Positions 13,301 through 24,364 of a stretch of DNA of 64,000 nt are shown here, piece after piece (the stretch's first letter is position 1; every line of letters begins with the position of its first letter). The DNA is from Acestrorhynchus altus (taxonomy: Eukaryota > Chordata > Actinopteri > Characiformes > Acestrorhynchidae). The notes below the pieces were generated by a model that was given only the letters and a program-made list of their open reading frames with translations, was not told the origin of the DNA and did no database searches. A program made the position numbers and the translations under genes. The stretch spans positions 40,953,871-41,017,870 of the forward strand of contig CM067504.1 in NCBI GenBank assembly GCA_034509495.1, in the 5' to 3' direction.

Positions 13301-16300
13301 CTGAAATATTGCCCAGCCCAGACCGCACTCTAGGTGGAAACAAGCCCTCTGATTGGCTAGAACTGAAGGCATTCGTGATACACTACAATGTTTCTTATCC
13401 ACAAAACACAGAAAGCACAGGAGGAGACTACGAGGGTACATGTGGGCATTTGTGTACTCTTACCCTCTGAGACTGCATGAGGCTTAATGATACAACAGGT
13501 GCAGTCAGAGAATCCGGCTGTGTTGGAGGGGCCATGCCCCGCAGTGGTGGGAAAGAAGAACTCCAGCTCCTACATGGAGAGAACAAACCCTAGAAGATCA
13601 GCAATCATGAGCTGTGCCAAGGATAAGAATTTAATTCCATGTAGTTCATATTCATTTACACTCATTTCATCTTTAATAAGTGTCGATTTTAAATACCCTT
13701 GCTGCAGATGCCAAGGAGTCTGAGCCATGCCCTGCGTTTTTGGTTCCATCTGTGCCAAACTGAGCGCGGAGGCTGCCTGGAGCGTCTCTGCGTGCCACAC
13801 TAGAGTCAGTGGGTCCCAGAACTTTCCTCCATGCAGACACGGCCTCATCTCCCATCAGCTCCATGACGATCACCGGTCCAGAGCTCACAAACTGCACCAG
13901 GTTACTGCACAACAACAACAAAACACTTCGGCTGACAATACCATCAACAAAAGCTCACGTTAAGGAAAAGGTCACGAGTGCCATGACAGGGGCCCCGAGT
14001 GGCGTAGCGGGGCTAAGGGGCTCCCACTATGACCCTGGGGTCTCTGGTTCGAATCCAGTCTCATGCTGCTCAGTCGGGGTCCAGAGGGAGAGAAATTGGC
14101 TTGCTCTCCCTCGGGGGGTGGGTAGATGGCGCTGCAGGTCGACACGGGCGTCCACTGTCCATTGTGTCAGAACCGGGGATCCGGCGCTCTCCTCCAAGTG
14201 CAACGGCTGCCCGGCAACGATACAAATGGCGGCAGTTCGAAAAGAGGCGGTAGGCTATCGTCACATGACTCGGAGGACACGTGGACGATCTCTCCTCCCT
14301 AGTGTCGAGAGCAGGGCATGTAATGTGGGAGGCTACTTAGGGGGACGGGTAATTGGCGCGTCCAAATTAGTAGGGGTGAAAATTGAAATTAACGGAGTTA
14401 ATTGGTTTAACGGGGCGTCCCAGGTTCCACAACACTATGTGCGAGGTTGGAACAACGTCCTCCAATCATTCAGAAGGATCTCCATGTTTCAGTGTAAGCC
14501 TGTTCTGCCGCTTGGTGTAAAAGTGCAGCAATGTCATTGAAAGGCAATAAAAGGTTACATAAATGTCACCTCAGAGGCAGCGCAACGTCACAAGAACGCT
14601 GAGGCAAGCGTTTTAAAATGTCTTCGAAAAGCTCACCTGCAAGCTCAACTCAGGAGTAAATCATTCACCCACGAGAAACTTACTTGAAAAAAGACTTTGA
14701 CTGATGTTCCACGTAAAAGTCCGCTGCCTGCTTCCTGTAAGAAAGCCATAAAAGTACACAGTTAATAAGTGAACCTTCTACACGGCCGAAGCCCAAAGCG
14801 AGGACCATTTGTTCCTTTTCATTTGGTCTCAATTATTTTTCTTCATTACTGAGGGGAGCAAAGCCTGTAACAGGTCCTTCCTTATCGCAGTGTAAATGGG
14901 GAAGATCAACACACGCATCATTAAAAAGCTGTACGAGCACTTTAACGTGGAGCGAAAAGTGCGGTAACGCAACAGACCGTCCCTAACCAATCGGTGAACT
15001 TCAATCTGAGACGCAGATAAAAGGTTAACAACCCTGATCAGCCTACAACACAGCCCTTCATCCAATCCCACACAGTCAGCCTTCCTGGAGGAAAGGAAAG
15101 ACTAACAGTCAGCGTTTTCCAACAGCAAAACCGTCGCCGCTGTTCGCCGCCGAAACGGCTGGACTTACGCTGCACCTTCAGACGGTCAGCAGACGGTGAT
15201 GAACAGGAATACGCTTCACAGTAACAGATGAACAACGCAGCAGCGACCCCACACACGTCTGCGTATCAGACAGCAGACTTCCTCTCCACTGCCCACTACT
15301 AATTAAATAACAGGGAAAGCTGACCTGTAACATCATCCTCTACCCTGCCAGGAGGGAGGACAGTCAGGAGACAACGTTACAGGATATATTATTGCTGTTT
15401 AGAGGTGGATCAATGTGGCTGAGACCCACCGTTGTCCTGAATTAGACTGAATACTGCTATATATAAACACTTGGCAAAGTAACATCATCTGATGGGTTTT
15501 CGGGCCACTGTTCCGCTGATGACACGCAACCCATCATTGCTTTCCCACCTTCTGACACCCAAGTGTCATCAAGTACATTTGTAAGTCACTCTGGATAAGG
15601 CCGTCTACCAAATGCTATAGCTGGTATTTAAATACTGGTATATAAACACTGGTATATGAATACTGGTATCGTAGGCAGTCCTCAGAATCCTACTGCTAAT
15701 TAGAATTTTGTAAATATTTCAGCAGATTTCTGAAGACACGGTGACTCAGAGCAGCAGATCACCTCTTCAGTCCCACACTGATCAGAACAGGGCAGAGAGG
15801 AAGTCTCTGTGCCTGACCAGGCGTGTGTTTACACCACAGCCAGAGCTAATGCTGCCACCAGCTGCTGTACACAAGACACCCACACACATGGATGCACACA
15901 CACACACAAACACATTTTGCAAGAGAACATCTAAACAAGCCTGATGCATTTTGGAAACTAAATGAGCAGTGAGCAAAGGTATGTTTGGAGAAAAAAAGGG
16001 CAGAATTTCCTGAAAAGAACACCTCTCCAACTGTTAAGCATGGAGGTGGAGCAATCAGGCTTTGAGGTTGTGTTGCAGCCAGTGGCACAGGGAACATTTC
16101 ACAGGTGGAGGGAAGAACTGAGCAGTGCAATTCCAGCAAATTCTGGAAGCCCTGAAGACCATCTGTATAAGATGTATGAAGAGGAAAAGATAATGATCCT
16201 CAAAATCCACAATAGACCTCAAAAGGAGCCACTGAATGTTTCACTATGTTCTTCATAGGTTCCTGATCTGAACATCACTGAAAAATCTGTGGATGGGCCT

Positions 16301-19300
16301 CAAATGAGCAGTGCACGCAGGACAGCCCATGAACTGGAAAATCCCCCAAACAAGACCTGAACTGAACTGTCTATTGGCTACAAAAAGCATTTGCAAGCTC
16401 TAATACCTGCCAAAGGGGGCGCTACTAGGTCCAAACCATGCAGGATGGCCAAAGTTCTGCATCAGACCCTTTTCATGTTCAGTTATGTTTCACCATTCAG
16501 CTAAAATATATTGGCATATGATTTTTTTTGTCCATATCACCCAGACTTTAGATGATACGGGTAATTCTGATCAGTTATGGCCTGTTAGGGTGAGAAAGTA
16601 AACTAGAGAGCTAACTGAAATGGTGCCCTCATACCCTCTTCTCCCATGTCAGTGCCATATGTTCCTGGCACATGCAAGTGAACAGACTGCTCTCCAGTGG
16701 ACGGACTCTCAGTCACCTGACAACTCATGGCAGGCCTGCAAGCAACATCTGCAGCATTTAACGTCACCTTTCCAAACTGCTACTGCCGACGTCTCACTGT
16801 GACCTCACAGCTTCTCCGTTCGACACAAAACACGTTCATTTGTAGGTGGACAGTCTCTTACAGCCATGAAGCAAACACGAGTTCACTGCAGGGGGGACAG
16901 CTGTGAACACGACCACTCGGTTTCAGGCGCATGAAGCGAATCTGGAAGGAGCTGAAAGACAAACGATTTGTTACGAAGCACAGAAACTTGTTTTTTTGAG
17001 CTCACCAGGTCAGCTTGGTCATTTTGGCTTTGGTGACAATAAGGCCAGCATCATAAATCATCTGAATGACATCGCCCACTTTGGTCACTGCATCTGGCTT
17101 TATCATAGCCAGTGTCCTGTGGGAGACAGACAAAGGCAAATACTTAGTCATCTGTGAGAGAGAGAGAGAGAGAGAGAGAGAAGAATTTGAATCAGGTGCA
17201 GAACATCAGCTGCAAATGATTAGACAACCATTAGAGAGGACTTCTTTTTAAACCACAGACGAGTTTGGTTTGCCCTTCACTGTTGGACTGAGTGGGACCG
17301 TCACAGAGCTCTCTGAGGCCTTCAGAAAGTTTGTAGATGCAGATGAGGCACTTTGACAGCAATGATGAATCTCCAGACCTGTCCCTGATTGAAAATGCGT
17401 GGGACGCTATTGGACGCTCTATCAACACTCCACTCCTACCGCACCATCTGCAGAACTGAGTGAGAACATTCAAGCTGGGATGGATCATCACAGGACACCA
17501 TTAGGAACCTCTACACCTCCATGCAGAGACGTCTGGCGTGTTGCGTTAAACCCGACGCCGCACTGAGAGACACCACTTCTGTATGAGTAGATCAATAAAT
17601 ACTGATCAGATCAGTCTAAAGGTTTAATCACGGTAACCTTTATCTTCCTTCCCAACAGCACTGCAATCCCACACTTAATTCTGGGTGCAACTATTGTTTA
17701 TGACACAACATAATAAAAAAATGTAACTGTATGAATGTCAAGATGTCCTTTCAAGGACATGGCATAATTCTAAAGTCTGATAAGAAAGCTTGACAGCCAG
17801 CAATTAAATTAATCAGGAGGCAGCGTGGAGCACCAAGTCAGACATAAAGGTTGTGTCCTGTTTAATGTACCATCGCAGGACGCCGTGTCCATCAGTTTTG
17901 CATTTCGAACTGCACACTGAAGTCAACGTTCATGTTTAAAGGATCCTGTAACTGTTGCATCTTTTCCCCAAAAGTCATCGTCCATCCATATATATCCTTC
18001 CCCTCCTCAGCGGCTCGAGCGCGGTGAGCGCAACAACAAACAACCCATTCTTAGTCACTCGTCTCTTCTCGCTCTCCGATTTACATTCCCGGCTCACAGA
18101 CTGACGCAGAGCAGGAGACGCAGCTACTGTGAAGAGAGCCTGTTCTGTTTTCCTTCCACAAGTGAGTCACCAGATCATCACTAATAGAAATTACCATCTG
18201 AGAGCAGCGAGGATCTGAAAAGGTTGACAGGCTTATTCATTAACGTGGTAATCAAAGGATACGCAATTCCAGTCTGACTGGGATGAGCACTCAAGCAATC
18301 CCCACTGTCTGATTTCAGAGTCGGATAAAGAAAGGGACAACCGGGCTTCATCTGGACTTTATTCTGCGTGGGACGTTAAGGGACAATTCAGGAGAAACGG
18401 AGAACAGCCTTGAAAGGAACATCACAAACCATCACAGTGATTACCTTTCCTTCTTGCTGCCCAGTTTGTTGGCCGTGTACTGGTCTCCGTAGTCAATGAG
18501 GTTAAGTTGTCGAGAGAAGACATTGACACGACTCCCCACAAACAGATCTTCTGGATGGAGATCCTCGTATTTTGTCCTCCTCAAAAACGTCCGCTGGTTC
18601 TTCACGTCAAACTAAATGGACGGGAAGAGGATAAGTCTAGAGACAGGTTTCCGGTTTACGAACATTACAGGACGCACGTGCAGTTGGGGGGCAACAAGCC
18701 CTTCAGAGTTGCAGGGGGGTGTTAGAGCTAAAACGTGCAGGGCAGGGGTGCCTCCAGGACCAGGGTTGGGAACATCTGGCCGGTTAAAAATTTCTGAATT
18801 TCAATTTATCTGGTTTTGTTGGGTCTGTCTATCTAGATCTGGGCAATGTAACACAAATATCAATAAAGTAATATTTTAATTTGTAGAAGACAAATTTTAT
18901 TTTTATACAGACTTTTATTCTGAAATTTGAACACTGTGTGAGGAAAGAAAGAGAGCAAACAGCCCCTTCCTTCTCGTTCTCCTGGCCCATATGTTGGTCA
19001 GTGAAGTCCTCAGCCCTGCCCCCTCTGACTGGTCAGTCTATTAGCACTTTGAGTGGTTTTCTGAACTGGATCGATCACTGATCATTTATCACACACTGAT
19101 GAGACCCACCATGGTTAGATCTTCCTCTGATCTTGAGATATGAACCCTGGAAAACGGCAAGTGTTGAGCGTATCTAGGTACGAGTGTTTTAGTCATATCG
19201 CCCAGCCCTATGTCTGTCCCCTCCTTATTTGAAGGGACAAAATCATTTCTGTCTTCTGTTGCTTTCTGCCCCCTGGTTGCACATGCACCTCTGATGAACA

Positions 19301-19504
19301 TCAAGCTGAGCCCAAAGGCATCTAAGACAATACCACGTGTGCGTGTGTGTTTGGGGTATCGGTTGACACGACCGCCTCTCTAAACAGATCTGAAATGTTT
19401 ACCATCTCCACTGAGCCATCTTTAGGGTAGAACAGCAGCTGGTAGCGTCGTAGGAGAGCGGCGGAGGGGTCGTACCACTCAGCCAGGAAGGCAAAGCGCT
19501 CCTC
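2525..19504 (-). CDS. nme7: nme7, nucleoside diphosphate kinase 7 (partial, 8 exons found)
   Basis: NME7 is an NDK-family protein of cilia and the gamma-tubulin complex, with an N-terminal DM10 domain and two NDK domains. Exons in coding order are 19403-19504, 18445-18611, 17006-17116, 14684-14734, 13697-13904, 6866-6930, 5611-5679 and 2525-2626. All have AG acceptors and GT donors, and the phases agree across each junction seen. Translated pieces match vertebrate NME7 closely (for example FLAEWYDPSAALLRRY, LIDYGDQYTA, LAMIKPDAVTK, YKGVVTEY, FCGPADP). The first exon with the initiator Met was not identified. The exon linking NDK-A to NDK-B was not found between 6931 and 13696. The final exon with the second catalytic His must lie left of base 1. 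Family assignment is certain; completeness is not. Confidence 0.94.
4603..5235 (-). mobile_element. Tc1-like element, family A relic
   Basis: Minus-strand remnant of a DDE transposase (MMVWSCSAAAGCGDLSIIE, then MRSLWYQRGFEEN). Tc1-type terminal sequences (catgtggaaaagtcaggacaccc-like on the left, ggggtgcctacatttttacatgact-like on the right) bound about 630 bp. The N-terminal two thirds of the transposase are missing. Inside an nme7 intron. Confidence 0.75.
5860..6396 (+). mobile_element. Tc1/mariner-like element, family B relic
   Basis: Encodes part of a DDE transposase: YINEVLQPV, a catalytic-Asp-type motif QRDDARPHTAAV, and LSLIENVWDAIGRSI. Frameshifts split it between two frames. The 3' end (ctgtatgagtagatcaataaat) recurs exactly in the copies at 17.4 and 29.4 kb. 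Inside an nme7 intron. Confidence 0.78.
7085..7580 (+). mobile_element. Tc1-like relic with CA tract
   Basis: Shows a KHGGGSVKVW motif at about 7490-7520 on the plus strand and decayed upstream sequence resembling Tc1 transposase (VTSTLVCFSRTCEED). A short (CA)7 interrupts it at 7421-7434. Confidence 0.5.
8590..9232 (-). mobile_element. Tc1-like element, family A relic
   Basis: Same family as the copy at 4603: KHGGGSVMVWSCSAAAGCG, ETTMRSLLYQRGFEEN and the same downstream block. It ends at a terminal motif reading gtcctaactttttgacatgac. Inside the large nme7 intron. Confidence 0.75.
10123..10400. repeat. dispersed fish repeat with internal CA microsatellite
   Basis: Begins with catccatccgttttctgaac and closes with agaacccggaggaaaccca, the two ends of a repeat common in fish genomes. 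The centre is a (CA)n tract at 10241-10305. No coding capacity. Confidence 0.7.
10241..10305. repeat. (CA)n microsatellite
   Basis: About 32 perfect CA units within the dispersed repeat. Confidence 0.95.
10605..10690. repeat. uncharacterised dispersed repeat, family C, copy 1
   Basis: The block starting gacttttattctgaaatttg and continuing through 'agcaaacagcccctccctc' also occurs at 18905 and 23738. Short and non-coding. Confidence 0.7.
11700..12235 (+). mobile_element. Tc1-like element, family A, plus-strand copy with deletions
   Basis: Carries the head of the transposase region (tttggtttgctcttgattg, then a helix-turn-helix-like stretch with 'ggatttaaaaagatctcag'), the middle FITDLQEALITADV, and a KHGGGSVN end at 12196. 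Several frameshifts. Confidence 0.7.
13697..17116 (-). CDS. nme7: nme7 exons for NDK domain A
   Basis: Exons 17006-17116, 14684-14734 and 13697-13904 encode the first NDK domain. Visible family signatures are the strand TLAMIKPDAVTK, the segment QAADFYVEHQSKSFF, and the active-site stretch FGTDGTKNAGHGSDS, whose His is the phosphorylated residue in NDK enzymes. The conserved pattern suggests a functional site, although activity of this domain is inferred only. A (CT)n tract on the transcript lies about 35-65 nt upstream of the 17116 acceptor. Confidence 0.93.
13985..14400 (+). mobile_element. tRNA-derived SINE
   Basis: Internal RNA polymerase III promoter boxes are clear: the A-box-like tggcgtagcgg at 14000-14010 and the B-box ggttcgaatcc at 14046-14056, with tRNA-like spacing. 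A GC-richer body of about 340 bp follows, ending in gggtgaaaatt. A 243-codon open frame crossing it is incidental. Inside the intron between nme7 exons 14684-14734 and 13697-13904. Confidence 0.75.
15940..16340 (+). mobile_element. Tc1-like relic
   Basis: Contains 'aagcatggaggtggagcaat', corresponding to the KHGGGAI transposase motif. It is followed by decayed C-terminal sequence with 'gatctgaacatcactgaaaa', similar to the DLNPIEN end of Tc1 proteins. Confidence 0.55.
17154..17181. repeat. (GA)14 microsatellite
   Basis: Perfect GA repeat. On the nme7 transcript it is a CU tract ending in a CACAG, 35 nt upstream of the acceptor used for exon 17006-17116. Confidence 0.9.
17235..17620 (+). mobile_element. 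chimeric Tc1 relic: family A head joined to family B tail
   Basis: Positions 17255-17350 match the family A head (tttggtttgcccttcactg, ttcagaaagtttgtagatgc). From about 17365 the sequence switches to the family B tail (ctgtccctgattgaaaatgc through ctgtatgagtagatcaataa). The junction implies nested insertion or deletion. Confidence 0.65.
18445..19504 (-). CDS. nme7: nme7 exons for the DM10 domain
   Basis: Two exons, 19403-19504 (34 codons, phase 0 at both ends) and 18445-18611 (55 codons plus two bases), encode the DM10 domain, which precedes the kinase domains in NME7. The first begins EERFAFLAEWYDP, aligning with residue 5 or so of the mammalian protein, so only a very short first coding exon is missing upstream. 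The second carries FVGSRVNVFSRQL and LIDYGDQYTANKLGSKKE. Confidence 0.93.
18905..19320. repeat. uncharacterised dispersed repeat, family C, copy 2
   Basis: Begins like the copies at 10605 and 23738 (acttttattctgaaatttg) and continues through 'atatcgcccagccct' and 'cttctgttgctttctgcccc'. The last segment recurs near 40965-41000, so the full repeat may be longer than copies 1 and 3 show. Confidence 0.55.
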
Positions 19505-20934
19505 CTGTGAACAACCAAACAGAAACACACTGTGAACTCTCTGATCTGGTAAGACCCAGAAGGAGGATGTCAGCATGGTGACCCGTGAGCCCTGACAGGC
19601 AGCCAAGGCCTTCTGGGCCTGACCCCCAGCACGAGAAGGCAGCTGGGCTGTGTCACAACACAGAGCCTACCACGTTTTGCTCCCAGTGCGACCCCTCAGT
19701 TCCCCCGGGGCTCACACACTGCAGCCGGGGAGCGGGTTACACAGCTGCTGCTACTTTCACACCAGCACACACGCCCCCCAGGAGCTGCGATGCGGACGCT
19801 AAACGTCAGGCAATCCCAAAGGTCAAAATAATGGTCTGCTCAGAAGAGCAGATAAGATGGTGGTCAGAGCACGTGCTCCAGTTTTCTCGCCGGCTTTACT
19901 GCCGCCGGGCTCACTTTTTTTTACTTTCACCTGCTTTGACCCGTTTCACCTTCACAGCAGGCAGGAACATGGAGGAGCAGGCGGCTGCTATCTTCACCTC
20001 CCTGCCTGCCCCCTGCTGGATTGAAGGCCACATGCTGATGGTAGTGAGATATCCACACAGAGCTGGAACAGAACATGATGAGAAACAGTACAGAGCTGAA
20101 GAGGAACATTAGTCATCCTATAGACGTCCCAGATAAAACCTTGGTGCAGGATATGGATTTCGATTGTTGTGAGATGATTCATTAATGACAGTCAATATTC
20201 ACGTTAATAACTGAACCATTACGTAATGATTTGCCAGTGTTTGTTGACGTTATGGTCCCTGTTTCTGCGGCAATGGAAGACATTACGATTTGAGAATTTT
20301 ATATTAAAAAATGTATTTATATTCTACGTGAGAATTTCTGTATTTGTGTGCACCGTCAACTAAAATCTGAATCGATAGGTCAGACTTTAATTTATTTTGC
20401 TATATCGATATAAAATCCTGATTTTTTGGTGGAACATCTCCCTATAAAATACTCTGTTCTACACCAACACTAACTCGCCTTACAACCAAAATACCGCGTC
20501 ACACCATGTGATCCCAGTGCTTTCAAAAACAAACTAAACTCTTATTTATATCAGAACCGTCAACCCATTTAGGAAAGACCTGTTTAGAGTAATTCTGTTC
20601 TGTTCTTCCCGACCTAAAGAACCCCTTTTAACAAACGAGCCGTTTATATCTAGTACTTGGTGGGGCCCATCCCCCGAGGAGGGGTATTTTTACCCCTCAC
20701 TCAGCTGTGGTACAGATAGCCTTCTCCAGACAAATGAGCATCTGTCCTATAGGTGTTCTTTATCGAGGGCCTCCTGAAATGTGTGGCTGCAGAACAATTT
20801 CACGGAAGAATTAAGTGACCCAGAGCCTGATTCTGAAACTGACCACACTGAAACTGGAGCTCAAGGTTTAATCCTTTAAAGTCTGAAGCATCAAAGAACT
20901 GCCTGACAGTTTCTGACACAGAACTATTTAACCT

Positions 20935-21244
20935 GATACAGATATAAATATCGATATATCGCTCAGCCCGTATCCCGCTCTGTTTATATCCCGATATAGA
21001 TATAAATATTGATATATCGCTCAGCCCGTATCCCGCTCTGTTTATATCCCGATATAGATATAAATATCGATATATCGCTCAGCCCGTATCCCGCTCTGTT
21101 TATATCCCGATATAGATATAAATATCGATATATCGCTCAGCCCGTATCCCCCTCTGTTTATATCCCGATACAGATATAAATATCGATATATCGCTCAGCC
21201 CGTAGCCCGCTCTGTTTACATCCCGATATAGATATAAATATCGA
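20935..21244. repeat. 58-bp tandem array, about five units
   Basis: Repeat starts at 20941, 20999, 21057, 21115, 21173 and 21231 show a constant period of 58 bp. Each unit contains gatataaatatcgatatatc, then 'gctcagcccgtatcccgctc' and 'tgtttatatccc'. Units differ by only a few substitutions. Confidence 0.93.
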
Positions 21245-21835
21245 CTTGGTTCCAAGATAATGGCTTTTAAAATGGCTGCCAAGTTGGACCACATGCCTCA
21301 CAGTTTTGCCCCCTTCCCCTTAGCAACATGCCACACAGAGGATCTTTGGGACATCCAGAATTTTATTAAATGTTTAATTATTTTATTTTTTAGCTAATAA
21401 TTTAATTACTATGTACAATAAGTAACACTAACCATCAGAGGCTCTGAAACAGTTGAACAGACATTCTGGTTTAACTGGTAGTGGACAGGATGTATTTGAC
21501 TTGTGATTTCTGAAGAGTGGCACTACAATTCAAACACCTTAATGAAAACACTCGAAGCAACCACTGAACAGCTGATTGCGATTGAGTGCTGCAGTGGAAA
21601 AACCCATCAGAAGCTAGTATTCACATGCTTTAAGGGTGTCACTGACTCACTCCAGTCCACGTTTGTGTCTGCATGAATAGAAGCCATTTATAGGAGACAG
21701 GTCATTGAAAAGTCTCAATGAGACAACGTGAATAGACCTCGATCAGCTATGAGGCTGTAAATACAGTCTCTGAAACTCAGCTCAATGGTGTCACTTTGTC
21801 CTTTAAAACCTTCGTCTTTTTAATGAACTGTATTT

Positions 21836-22312
21836 CACTTCACTTTTCAGTTACTTTTTATTAGATTTAACTTGATGATGATGATTTTTTAATCTTTTTT
21901 AACTTTTTTAATTTTATTACTAATTTATTATCATATCCTAAATATTTTTATCCAAGTTATTTTTTATTATTTTTAGTTTAGCTTAATACATTTTCATTCT
22001 ATTATTATATTACATTAATGATTATTATTTTTCTTCACTTATTATTGATTTATTTTTTATCCAAATATTACATCATATATCATCAAAATCCATTCATTTA
22101 TTATTAATTATTTAGCTTATTTTTATAATTATATATATAATCTTTATGTTTTAATTTTTTGTTATTTTTATATTTATATTTATGATATATACAGACTTTG
22201 TCTTCTCACTTCCATTACTTTTATTATTAAATTAATTTCTTTTTTCATTTTTCATTCAAAATAATCAAAATAATAATAAATATAATGATAAAATAAGGTT
22301 TATCCTCAATGT
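21836..22312. repeat. A/T-rich low-complexity block
   Basis: Almost 500 bp of T-rich sequence built from ttatt/tttta words. No open frame or motif of note. Confidence 0.8.
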
Positions 22313-23737
22313 ATAGATTGACTAAACCTGGGAAAAGTCACACAGACTCACAGAAATCTGAAGCAACACGTGACAAACACAAACGTCCAGACACTGACCG
22401 AATAAATCGAGTTTGAACATCAATAATAGTGTTAGAATGACAGCACAGATAGTGTGTGACGCAGCAGTCCTGATACACGTACACACTTCAGATCAGACTA
22501 TGTCAAACCCAAGAAATGTAGGTCCAGCTTGGCTCACGTCTCATCAACGCTACCATTAACTGAAACATTGAGACGTCCTCTGAACTACTGTTTACACGAC
22601 CACACTGCTGCCTGAAAATGTGCTTGAGACGTTGGTGTGAACCAGACTCTCATTCCTCTCATGGCAGAGGTGATGGACGGCCCACACGAGACAGATCGCA
22701 TGTCCTTACTCCCTGCCTGGTTCAGGTTTACCCAAGGACAGCTGTGTCTCTGAGAAAGCCGGGAGATGAAACAGAGACTTCCTGACCAAAACTGCACCAG
22801 AAAGTCTGGCCGTGTTTTACAAAAATGACTGGATTAAAGCTCATTCAGGAGGCTTTCTCCTCACTGAGATTTCACCCAAATCGTCGGGTCTTGGCTAACC
22901 TACTTGTCAGAAAGGATCCAGAGCAAACTGGAACCAGCTAGGATAATCTCCTACGTTTCACACTCAAGCCAAAGTGGGCTTTCCTTTCAAAGCCTTTCCT
23001 GGAAAGCAACACTTTCTCAGACACCCACTGTTGTCCTGTGCTATCACAGCAAACATTTCACGCTGTTTGAATGGAGTCTGCGTACAGATCAATGTACATT
23101 CATTTAAGACGAGGGACGTGGAAAATATCAGGGGGAACAGAATCACACAACCAATAACAATAAATTAACAGATGATCAGTTCATTTACTGCCACCTTTAT
23201 ACTTGTATTACACACATCTACAGATTTGATCTGATTTCTGGATCCATTCCATAAACCACTCGTCCACAAACCTGGGGTTTAGTTGTGGTTTCACTGTCCG
23301 ACAAAGTGGCAGAATTAAACGTAAGTCAGAGGTCACTGATGCAAGTGAGAAATCTGTTACAGCACTGTATTTGGAATCAACGCAAAGCCACACGGCTGAT
23401 GAAACCATGTCTGTAGGTAAGGGCACAGGGACATCTAGTGGCAACCCATGACTATTAGCACATTGGTTGTGTCTGAAACTGGAAATGCAAGTTGACTTGA
23501 CGCCTTGCTGCCTTCAGTGCCTCACAACGCAGTTTAACCTTCAGATTACTAGACTAATTTTGAGGGATGTTTATGTTACTATAGGAGACACATACCAAAT
23601 ATACATAATATATAATATATATATATTATATATATATAATATGTTGTTCACAATAATTAACATCATTCCAAATAAAGTTTAAAAAGACTATCCTTTGAAA
23701 TGTTGTTATTTATGTATCAGTGGTATCCTTTCTTGGG

Positions 23738-23940
23738 ACTTTTATTCTGAAATTAGAACACTGTGCACAAAAAAAGAGCAACAAACAGCCTCTCCCTCCT
23801 CATTTTCCTCTATAACACAATATCTGGGTTAGTGATGTCATCAGCCCCGCCCACTTTCAGTCAGAGTCTGTATGCAGGTTGATCATCAGCCCCGCCCCCT
23901 CTCTCTGATCAGTCAGAGTCTGTATGCAGGTTGAGCATCG
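23738..23940. repeat. uncharacterised dispersed repeat, family C, copy 3
   Basis: Starts with gacttttattctgaaattag as in the two other copies. It ends in a local duplication of a roughly 50-bp unit containing cagtcagagtctgtatgcag and 'atcagccccgccc'. Confidence 0.65.
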
Positions 23941-24364
23941 GCCCGTAGATTGCAGATGGCATCTGCAGGTGGCAGAAGATTTAAGGTGGAAGTTCTAATG
24001 AAATGTCTAGTTCCAATGTTTCCTTCAGAGTGTGGGATCCTTCTGCAGGGGGGTTCTAGACAGGTTTTGGGCTTGAATTTGTTTATCTGCCCCACTTCTA
24101 TTGCCCCCTGCAGTGAACTCAATCACACTAATAACAGTAAGGTCTGGATCTCATTCACACCACACTGGGTCGAGCCTGCACACAGCTCTGCTGTGAGTGT
24201 AGGAGAAGCTCTCAGAACCACACTAAACTGGGTCTGAGCTGCTGTTCGAGCTCCCAGTGAGGAGCGGAAGTAGTTTAGCTCAGCACAGGAAGTCGCTCCT
24301 TAACCCAATAAAAGATCATTAATATTACTCTCCACTGTTTCTCCTTTAAGGGGGGTCAGATAAG

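Larger units (their letters stand above)
6931..13696. other. nme7 intronic region expected to contain a missing exon
   Basis: This stretch should contain the nme7 exon joining NDK-A to NDK-B (a KPHAxxEG-type segment). Scanning the minus strand for the expected Lys-Pro-His-Ala pattern found nothing. The contents seen are Tc1 relics, the CA-bearing dispersed repeat and unassigned sequence. Confidence 0.5.

Noticed and set aside
13988..14060. A tRNA gene
   Set aside because: The polymerase III boxes are present, but no acceptor-stem pairing is evident and a long SINE-like body follows. A SINE is the better explanation.
13809..14540. 243-codon open frame on the plus strand
   Set aside because: It runs antisense through an nme7 exon and then through the SINE. 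No protein-family resemblance.
19585..20112. 175-codon open frame on the plus strand
   Set aside because: Low-complexity, no recognisable domain, no splice or homology support. It lies in the GC-richer sequence upstream of nme7.
20935..21244. CRISPR-like array
   Set aside because: The whole 58-bp unit repeats without unique spacers, and the genome is eukaryotic. It is a tandem satellite.
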